Source of the DNA: Prado023 sp963798745
GTDB lineage: Bacteria > Actinomycetota > Actinomycetes > S36-B12 > CAIYMF01
DNA: 64,000 nucleotides
Direction: 5' to 3'
Assembly (NCBI GenBank): GCA_963798745.1
Contig: CAWCUF010000007.1
Span: forward strand, 124,001 to 188,000
Each line of letters begins with the position of its first letter. The first letter of the stretch is position 1. The notes beneath the pieces are model-generated. The model was not told the origin of the DNA, ran no database searches, and saw nothing but the letters and a program-made list of their open reading frames with translations. Below are positions 58,576 to 64,000 of the stretch, piece by piece. The translations under genes were made by a program, and so were the position numbers.

Positions 58576-59307
58576 GTGAGCGTCGTACCCGGCGCCTACG
58601 ACCTGTTGGGGCGCTACCCGGACCGCAGCCGGCCGATGGTGACCCACTACGACGGCCCGGACCGTCGGGTGGAGCTCTCGGTGGCCAGCGTGGCCAATGC
58701 CGTGGCGAAGGCCGCCGGGCTGCTGCGCGACGGTCTCGGGCTCGTTGCGGGGGAGCGCGTGAGCATCGACCTGCCACGGCACTGGCAGCTTCCGGTGTGG
58801 GTGCTGGCGGCCCTGTCGGTCGGCGCGTCCTGCGGTCGCGAGCTGGCCGGTCCGGTCGAGGTCCGGGTGGTGGGCCCCGATCGGCTCGCCGCCCTGCGCG
58901 CGGGCGGCGACCTGGGTGCCGACGAGGTACTGGCCTGCTCGTGCGATTCGTTCGGCATGCCGATCCCGGGCGGCGTCCCGGCCGGGGTCCTGGACGTGGG
59001 CGTGGAGGTGCGCGCCCACCCCGACGTGTTCAGCGCCGAACCCGGGGCGGCAGCAGCAGCCCTCCTGCAGGTGGGCACGGACCTGGTCCCCTGGAGCGAC
59101 CTGGTGGCTGCGGGGCCCGGCCCGACAGTGGGCCCCGGGGCGCGGCTCTGGGTCGACGAGTCGACCCAAGAGGGGCGACTGCTGCACCACACGGCGATCG
59201 CCCCGCTCCTGGCCGGTGGCTCGGTCGTGCTGGGCACCTCTCTGCCCCCCGACCAGGCCGCCCGGCTGCGGACCATCGAGGGGATCAGCGCCCCCGGCTC
59301 GTCATGA
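58576..59307 (+). CDS. TIGR03089 family protein
   Basis: It is a 243-residue protein of the actinobacterial TIGR03089 group, related to N-terminal halves of acyl-adenylate-forming enzymes. ELSVASVANAVAKAAGLLRDGL near 36 and RVSIDLPRHWQLPVWVLAALSVG near 59 look like the start of an AMP-ligase domain, but the ATP-binding and C-terminal domains are absent. It is therefore unlikely to be a ligase; its role is unknown. GTG start 7 nt after the PGRP stop. The same position next to LCP and manB occurs in M. tuberculosis (Rv3268). Confidence 0.78.
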   Translation: MSVVPGAYDLLGRYPDRSRPMVTHYDGPDRRVELSVASVANAVAKAAGLLRDGLGLVAGERVSIDLPRHWQLPVWVLAALSVGASCGRELAGPVEVRVVGPDRLAALRAGGDLGADEVLACSCDSFGMPIPGGVPAGVLDVGVEVRAHPDVFSAEPGAAAAALLQVGTDLVPWSDLVAAGPGPTVGPGARLWVDESTQEGRLLHHTAIAPLLAGGSVVLGTSLPPDQAARLRTIEGISAPGSS

Positions 59308-59377
59308 GCCCGGGCCAGAGCCCGCCGGCAGCACACCCGGCAGGCAACGCGACGGCCCCGTGCACGATCGTGGTGCC

Positions 59378-60460
59378 ATGACTGAGGCCATCCTGCTCGT
59401 GGGAGGCCAGGGGACTCGCCTGCGCCCCCTGACCATCCACGCCCCCAAGCCGATGCTGCCGGTGGCAGGGGTGCCGTGCACCGAGCACCAGATCGCCCGC
59501 GCCAGGGAGGCGGGGGTCAACCGGATCGTGCTGGGTACCTCCTACAAGCCCGAGGTGTTCTCCGACTACTTCGGCGACGGCGCGGACTTCGGGGTCGAGC
59601 TTGTCTACGCCGTCGAGGACCATCCGCTGGGCACCGGGGGCGCGATTCGGCACGCTGCGGCGCACCTGACCGCCGGGCCCGACGAGCCGGTGCTGGTCTT
59701 CAACGGCGACGTGCTCACCGGCGTGGATCTGACCGGGCTGCTCGCCGAGCATGCGCGAGTCGGTGCCGACGTCTCGCTGTACCTGACCCGGGTGCCTGAC
59801 CCGCGCGCGTTCGGCCTGGTACCCACGGATGCGCAGGGTCGGGTGACGGCGTTCCTGGAGAAGCCCAGCACGCCCGAGGAGATCGTCACCGACCAGATCA
59901 ACGCCGGTTGCTACGTGTTCCGCCGCGAGGTGATCGACCGGATCCCGACGGGCCGGCCGGTGTCTGTCGAGCGCGAGACGTTCCCGGAGCTGCTCGCCGC
60001 CGGCGCGCGGTTGCAGGGCGTGGTCGACGAGGGCTACTGGCTGGACCTGGGCACACCGCTGGCGTTCGTCACGGGCTCGGCGGACCTGGTGACCGGGCGA
60101 GCACCCTCACCTGCTGTCCCGGGGCCTCGTGGCGAGTTCCTCGTGCTGATCGGCGCCGAGGTGTCCCCGGATGCAGTGCTCGCCGGTGGGACGGTGGTCG
60201 GCGCCGGCGCGAGCGTGGGGGCCGGCGCCCAGGTGATCGGCTCGGTGCTCTTCGACGGCGCGATCGTGTGCCCGCAGGCAGTGGTGCGCGACAGCGTGAT
60301 CGGGTCCGGTGCCATCGTCGGCGCGGGCACGATGCTGGAGGGCGTGGTCGTCGGCGACCGGGCGATCATCGGACCGGGCAACGAGCTGACGCACGGGGCG
60401 CGCGTGTGGCCCGGCAGCGCCCTCGGGGCGACCTCCGTGCGGTTCTCCTCCGACCGGTAG
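59378..60460 (+). CDS. Mannose-1-phosphate guanylyltransferase (GDP-mannose pyrophosphorylase)
   Basis: It is a 360-residue enzyme that makes GDP-mannose for mannosylated wall and lipid polymers. ILLVGGQGTRLRPLTIHAPKPM at 5-26 holds the G-x-G-T-R-x-R-P-L and Lys; VFNGDVLTGVDL near 107 has the metal N-G-D. The C-terminal left-handed beta-helix is visible as hexapeptides (VVGAGASVGAGAQVIGSV). It corresponds to M. tuberculosis manB (Rv3264c). ATG at 59378 has no clear ribosome binding site; a GATCGT lies 6 nt upstream as a weak leaderless box. Confidence 0.92.
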   Translation: MTEAILLVGGQGTRLRPLTIHAPKPMLPVAGVPCTEHQIARAREAGVNRIVLGTSYKPEVFSDYFGDGADFGVELVYAVEDHPLGTGGAIRHAAAHLTAGPDEPVLVFNGDVLTGVDLTGLLAEHARVGADVSLYLTRVPDPRAFGLVPTDAQGRVTAFLEKPSTPEEIVTDQINAGCYVFRREVIDRIPTGRPVSVERETFPELLAAGARLQGVVDEGYWLDLGTPLAFVTGSADLVTGRAPSPAVPGPRGEFLVLIGAEVSPDAVLAGGTVVGAGASVGAGAQVIGSVLFDGAIVCPQAVVRDSVIGSGAIVGAGTMLEGVVVGDRAIIGPGNELTHGARVWPGSALGATSVRFSSDR

Positions 60461-60471
60461 TCACCAGCGGC

Positions 60472-60561
60472 GGCGCCGACGATTCGTGGGTCAGCAACGA
60501 CGGCGCGCGGGACTCGCCGGTCACCAACGAGGGCGCCGCGGACTCGTGGGTCACCAACGTC
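60472..60561 (+). repeat. 30-bp minisatellite, three copies, between convergent genes
   Basis: Three units of exactly 30 bp at 60472-60501, 60502-60531 and 60532-60561, each built on GGCGCCG-x-GACTCGTGGGTCACCAACG variants, with a half unit before the first. The unit is a multiple of 3 and would code (G-A-x-D-S-W-V-T-N-x) in one plus frame, but no gene uses it. Confidence 0.85.
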
Positions 60562-61532
60562 GGTGGTCGGTGATGGCTGCCCGCGGGGCGCGTCGGGGTG
60601 GCCCTGGGCTGTACGCGGTGATCATCGCGACCGCGCGGGCCCGCTGGCCGGCCCACGGGACGAGCAGTTCGGCCAGTTCCGCATCGGTGCCGTCCGTGCG
60701 CCCGGTCAGCGCGTGCACGACCAGCCGCGCGACATGGAAGTCGCCGAACGACACGGCGTCGCGGTCGCCCCACGCCCGGACCCCGACCTCGGCGATCGTC
60801 CAGTGCCCGATGCCGGGCAGGGTGCTCAAGGCCTCGGCCGCCTGCAGGGGGCTGCGTGTCGTGAGCCGCTCCAGCGCGTCGGCGCGGCCGGCGGCTGCCA
60901 CGATCGTCCGTGCGCGGCCCGGGTCAACCCCCGCCCGGTGCCAAGACCAACTCGGGATCGCCGCCCAGCCCGGCCCGTCCGGTGCGACCAGAAGAGCCGG
61001 CGGTGCGGCCGCGGACTGCCCGCCACAGACCCGGCCCGCAGCGGACTCGTGGCCGGCCGCTGCGCCCGCCGGTCCCGGAGCAGGCTCGCCGTGCGCACGC
61101 ACCAACCGGGCCCAGGAACGGCGGGCCTCGAGACCGGTGACGCGCTGCTCGAGGATTGCCGGGACGAGCTGCCTCGAGGACCCGCTGCGTGCGAAGCACC
61201 CGCCAGCCGGCCCCGAACCGCTCGTAGGCCGCGGCCATCACCGGGTGGGCGTCGGCGGGGAAGTCCCGCGGGTCGTCGTCGGCTCCGAGCAGCCGGGGGG
61301 CGAGGTCCAGCTCGACGCCGGCGCCGGGACCCCAGGCCCGAATGCGGACCTGATCCCCGGTACGGCTGTAGTGCACAGTGGCCGGACCCTCGGGGGTCCG
61401 CGTGGTGCGCCACACCCCGTCCGGGCCGGTCCGCATCGTCGGGTCGGCGCCGCCACGGGACAGCGGTCCGAGGGTGGCCGCCAGGTTGATCGGCCAGCTC
61501 GGTGTCCAGGCACGCTCCTGCACCCGGGTCAT
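60551..61532 (-). pseudogene. AlkA-like DNA-3-methyladenine glycosylase with a frameshift
   Basis: The N-terminal part reads MTRVQERAWTPSWPIN and FGAGWRVLRTQRVLE in one frame. The catalytic part reads QLVPAILEQRVTGLEARRSWARLVRAHGE, then LPGIGHWTIAEVGVRAWGDRDAVSFGDFH in another frame to the stop at 60551. The switch is at about 61171-61176, where the plus strand has GAGCTGCCTCGAG instead of GAGCTGCTCGAG: one extra C restores a single frame. The HhH-GPD motif with catalytic Asp in GDRDAVSFGD is intact. So this is either a recent pseudogene or a base-calling error. The intact protein would excise alkylated bases. Confidence 0.75.
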
Positions 61533-61786
61533 CGGTGCACCGCCGAGGTGCATCGCACGCAGTGCCTCACCGGCGCATCCTCCCATCCTGTGAAGCGTCG
61601 GCCGTCCGGTCGCCCCGTGGCCGGGTCTCGATCGCAACCGGGGTATCGGTGTTCTCGACCGCCATGGCGGGCGGGCTGTCTACCGTGCTCGCCTGGTAGG
61701 CAGTGGAGCAGCGGGGGGCAGGGACGCTTCCAGCGACAGTCTGGCTCGCTCCTTGGCCTACCTTCGTCGAGCACCATGCGGCGGGT
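61533..61786 (+). other. Intergenic region without a recognised gene
   Basis: About 250 nt between the AlkA-like start and the decayed fragment; with the fragment the gap to the next intact gene is over 500 nt. I see no RNA gene, terminator or repeat. It has a slightly lower GC than neighbours. TACCTT at 61759-61764 is a possible -10 for a plus-strand transcript. Confidence 0.4.
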
Positions 61787-62067
61787 ATGAGTTTCACGTC
61801 GGTCAACGGCGCTGTCATCCGCACGCAGGATGGCCCTGCCTACTTGGTGGCCAATGTCGTTGAGTTGGGGATGGGCACGGGCAGTGACTCGGAGCAGGCG
61901 GTCGAGGGGTCTACAGGATCGTGCCCGAGGACGGCGTTCTCAAGATCCAGGTCCACACGTTCCTGATCGAGGGCCTCGCGCCTGCGGTGGTTGGGTCGTT
62001 TGGCCCTGTTGTCGGGGGCGCGGCGCTGGTAGTCCGAAGCTATGGGGATGCATGTATGGCCCCGTGA
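61787..62067 (+). pseudogene. Decayed small protein upstream of the lipoproteins
   Basis: ATG at 61787 starts MSFTSVNGAVIRTQDGPAYLV, which continues to about 61905. A second frame then reads VYRIVPEDGVLKIQVHTFLI and on to SYGDACMAP, with a TGA at 62065. One frameshift near 61905-61912 would make one ~90-residue protein. The two pieces have protein-like codon use, but I cannot place the family. Its 3' end overlaps the start of the next gene. Confidence 0.35.
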
Positions 62068-63565
62068 GGTAGGGGCGCGATCGCGGCCACGGTGGGTGTG
62101 GGCGCCGGTGTTGGTGGCGGGGGCCTTGGTGGCGGGGGTGGGCGGGTGTGGATGCCAGTCCGAGCCGTGGGGTGCAGGTGCGCAGGAGTACCTGGACCGG
62201 CTCCACGAGGCCTACGGCTCGAGTTACACGAGCGTGATGCAGTTCTACACCGATGACGTCGAGATCGACATGCGAGCGCCGTTGGGTTACGAGGGCACCG
62301 GGCGGGTCGGGATCGCGCATGCCATGCGGGATCGGGATCCGGCGAATCGGATGGTCGTCACGGCCGACGAGCTGCCCTACCTGTCCCTGGATGGTGCCGT
62401 CGATCCGGTCCGTGAGCACCTCGATGACGTCTACGGGGGACCGCGGCTGGACGAGGCGCCCATCTACACGGTCACCGACGCTGGGATCTCCTCGATGATC
62501 TTCACGGGGTCGGTCGAGGCGTGGGTCGCGTTCAAGGGCGGATCCCGGGAGGTGTCTGATCCCATCATCAACGGTTGGGTGTCCTCGTGGGCCACCCAGG
62601 ATGCTGACGCGGTGCGCGCGAGGTATGCCGAGGACTCCGTGCTCGTGGATTCCGTGGCCCAGGTCCGCCTCGAGGGGGTCGATCAGATCGCGGCGGCGGC
62701 GGCCGCCACAGCCGCTGGCGGCGGGCTGCCGGGCGCCACCCTGCACGAGGTCCCGGACGGCGGCGGGCCTGCGCAGTACGGCAACGGCGACGACTCGGAC
62801 GTCTACGGTGACCGGCGCGTCTACCTACTGCGCGTCGACGAATCGGGAGGGTGTCCGGGTGATGTCGCCGTTGCACAGTGGCTTGATGACAGTGGGTTGA
62901 TCACTCGGGAGGAGCGCTTCCACCGGGTCGACTCGGTGCGTGAGTGCATGGACGTCGGCTCCCTGGCGCCGGGCTGGTGGGAGTCCCTGACCACACCCGA
63001 TCCGCGTCTGGTGTCGACCGGCAGCCTCCCGGTGGGTGGTCAGCAGATCATGCTCTGGAACGGTTCGCCCGAGCGCGACGAACTGCTGCGTGCGTCCTTG
63101 CAGCGGTTCGCCGACGCCGGTGTCCCGCCCCCGGAGCCGACCTCGGCCGTCTTCTTGCCCGGTGTCGAGGATCCGTGGACCGAGTACGGCCTGGACCGGG
63201 CGTGGGATGTTGCTCTGCCCCGCACCGCGGAGGGATGCTCCGCGCAGGGATGCGCCGAGTGGCCTGCGCAGGCTCGGGCTGCGGCGCTGCAGTCGTTGGC
63301 GGTGTCGTGGGTGGCTGATGTTCGGCGCGGGTCGGCTGTGGGTGACTTCGCCGCGGGGCACGATCTGGAGTGGGTCTCGGTGCTCGACGAGGACTCCCTG
63401 CCCACCGCCGATCTGGCTGCTGCCGTCATCGCGTGGGGGTTGATGGACGAGCCCTACCCGGTGCCGGCGTCGATCGCCGGCATGACGTGCGAGGCGTTGG
63501 CCGCCGATTTCACGACGCTGACCTCCGCACCGCCGCAGTCCCGGGCCTGCGGGCCCAGGTCGTGA
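62042..63565 (+). CDS. Lipoprotein with two NTF2/SnoaL-like domains
   Basis: It is a 507-residue protein. A basic N-terminus and hydrophobic stretch APVLVAGALVAGVGGC end in a lipobox-like V-G-G-C36. Two SnoaL-like repeats are visible: EYLDRLHEAYGSSYTSVMQFYTDDVEIDM near 49-77 and SWATQDADAVRARYAEDSVLVD near 181-202, each with the polyketide-cyclase-like cone pattern. The C-half (380-500) has paired Cys and unknown fold. It is probably anchored to the outer membrane face. Function is unknown. Start is uncertain (ATG at 62042 or 62048). A related lipoprotein gene follows 15 nt later. Confidence 0.72.
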   Translation: MGMHVWPREVGARSRPRWVWAPVLVAGALVAGVGGCGCQSEPWGAGAQEYLDRLHEAYGSSYTSVMQFYTDDVEIDMRAPLGYEGTGRVGIAHAMRDRDPANRMVVTADELPYLSLDGAVDPVREHLDDVYGGPRLDEAPIYTVTDAGISSMIFTGSVEAWVAFKGGSREVSDPIINGWVSSWATQDADAVRARYAEDSVLVDSVAQVRLEGVDQIAAAAAATAAGGGLPGATLHEVPDGGGPAQYGNGDDSDVYGDRRVYLLRVDESGGCPGDVAVAQWLDDSGLITREERFHRVDSVRECMDVGSLAPGWWESLTTPDPRLVSTGSLPVGGQQIMLWNGSPERDELLRASLQRFADAGVPPPEPTSAVFLPGVEDPWTEYGLDRAWDVALPRTAEGCSAQGCAEWPAQARAAALQSLAVSWVADVRRGSAVGDFAAGHDLEWVSVLDEDSLPTADLAAAVIAWGLMDEPYPVPASIAGMTCEALAADFTTLTSAPPQSRACGPRS

Positions 63566-63580
63566 TCCGGGGGCACGGCC

Positions 63581-64000
63581 ATGACCAGCTCCCTGCGCGC
63601 GGCGAGAGAGGTGTTCGCGGTGCTGGTCGCCGTCGTCCTGCTGCTGGCCGGCTGCGGTGACCCGCCTCGTACCGAGGGTCCCGACGATCCCGGATCGATG
63701 GCCTCGACGGCGCAGCGGTGGTTCGCGGCACGCGATGAGACCCAGCGGCAGGGCGTGGAGAACCTGGTGTCGTTCTACGATCCCGAGGTCGTGGTGGACT
63801 ACCGGGCGGTGGGCCACCCCGCCGGGGTGGGCGTGGGCCGGCTGGCTGCTCTGGAACTCCTGGACGCTGGGTGGGCCCGCACGCACCATCAGAGGTCCCA
63901 GATGGGTCCGGTGTTCGTCTCCGCCGACGGTGCATTGACTCTCGAGCGAGTCCGCTGGGCGAAGTCGGGCGACGAACTGGATGCTGTCGTCGTGTACTCG
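63581..64000 (+). CDS. NTF2-like lipoprotein, 3' partial
   Basis: The first 140 residues are visible and the gene runs off the window. EVFAVLVAVVLLLAGC25 has a classic lipobox L-A-G-C. The domain after it, RWFAARDETQRQGVENLVSFYDPEVVVDYRAV, matches the first SnoaL-like repeat of the preceding protein (FYTDDVEIDMRAP). Tandem paralogous lipoproteins suggest duplication. Ribosome binding site GGGGGCAC is weak. The function is unknown. Confidence 0.75.
   Translation, partial: MTSSLRAAREVFAVLVAVVLLLAGCGDPPRTEGPDDPGSMASTAQRWFAARDETQRQGVENLVSFYDPEVVVDYRAVGHPAGVGVGRLAALELLDAGWARTHHQRSQMGPVFVSADGALTLERVRWAKSGDELDAVVVYS

Noticed and set aside
58576..59307. TIGR03089 protein as an acyl-CoA ligase
   Set aside because: It has only the start of the AMP-binding fold; the ATP loop and C-terminal domain are missing.
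60472..60561. Reading the 30-bp units as a CRISPR array
   Set aside because: The units are directly adjacent with no spacers, only three copies, and no cas gene is in the window.
1..64000. tRNA, rRNA or riboswitch genes
   Set aside because: No cloverleaf with a T-loop GTTCRANNC in context, no 16S/23S segment, and no known riboswitch core was recognised by eye in any intergenic gap.

Overview
The window is GC-rich DNA from a member of the Actinomycetota, probably of the Mycobacterium/Streptomyces/Micrococcales breadth. The genus cannot be fixed from sequence alone. The evidence is very high third-position GC, frequent GTG starts, leaderless-looking genes with TANNNT boxes 6-7 nt before the start, an actinobacterial acyl-CoA carboxylase with an epsilon subunit, and a core gene order that I recall from the M. 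tuberculosis Rv3264c-Rv3308 stretch (manB, CpsA-like LCP protein, fadE25, purE, purK, GtrA protein, birA, accD5, accE5, maf, accA3, lpdA, punA, pmmB). No rRNA, tRNA, CRISPR array, phage or insertion sequence was seen.

Layout. Positions 1-11 kb hold nucleoside salvage: the end of a nucleoside-type ABC permease, cytidine deaminase, deoxyribose-phosphate aldolase, purine nucleoside phosphorylase, a phosphopentose/hexose mutase, a eukaryote-like uridine phosphorylase, adenosine deaminase, a DUF4921 (GalT/HIT-like) protein, a uridine-kinase-like protein and a second deoC. Together they take nucleosides to bases plus (deoxy)ribose phosphates and on to central metabolism. At 11-16 kb are a quinone-reductase-type LpdA, a Tyr-phosphatase-like protein, a class II glutamine amidotransferase and a GNAT protein. 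At 15-23 kb lies the biotin block: the carboxylase alpha chain, Maf, a large GT4 glycosyltransferase, AccE, AccD and the divergent BirA, followed by a class III adenylate cyclase. At 24-34 kb are a GtrA protein, two acyl-CoA dehydrogenases, an aldose epimerase, a GluQ-type synthetase joined to a polysaccharide/teichoic-acid ABC exporter, purKE and UDP-glucose dehydrogenase.

From 34 to 49 kb the region looks accessory. It begins with a DUF222/HNH protein under a LexA-like box. Next is a tightly overlapping run of wall-polymer genes (TagB/TagF-like transferase, GT2, a nucleotidyltransferase-like/CDP-alcohol phosphotransferase fusion, a second CDP-alcohol phosphotransferase, another GT2). A decayed DUF222/HNH copy with the same SOS-type promoter follows, then a secreted nuclease with seven Fn3 modules, a sugar/choline-type nucleotidyltransferase and another CDP-glycerol-transferase-like protein. 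With the exporter, ugd and the LCP attachment enzyme, these genes plausibly make and anchor a phosphodiester-linked wall glycopolymer of unknown structure.

From 49 to 64 kb come a D-lactate-dehydrogenase-like FAD/Fe-S protein, a small methyltransferase-like membrane protein, 3-oxoacid CoA-transferase (scoAB), the LCP enzyme, a PGRP/cell-wall-binding protein, a TIGR03089 protein, a mannose-1-phosphate guanylyltransferase, a 30-bp minisatellite, a frameshifted AlkA-like glycosylase, a decayed fragment and two tandem NTF2-like lipoproteins. The second lipoprotein runs off the window.

The most interesting items are the paired SOS-type promoters on an intact and a dying DUF222/HNH gene, the glycopolymer cluster with a catalytic Asp-to-His change in one CDP-alcohol phosphotransferase, the leaderless promoter pattern on many genes including a near-symmetric box shared by birA and accD, and several small decayed genes and repeats. 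I see no convincing wholly new system. The glycopolymer cluster is the best candidate for unknown chemistry.
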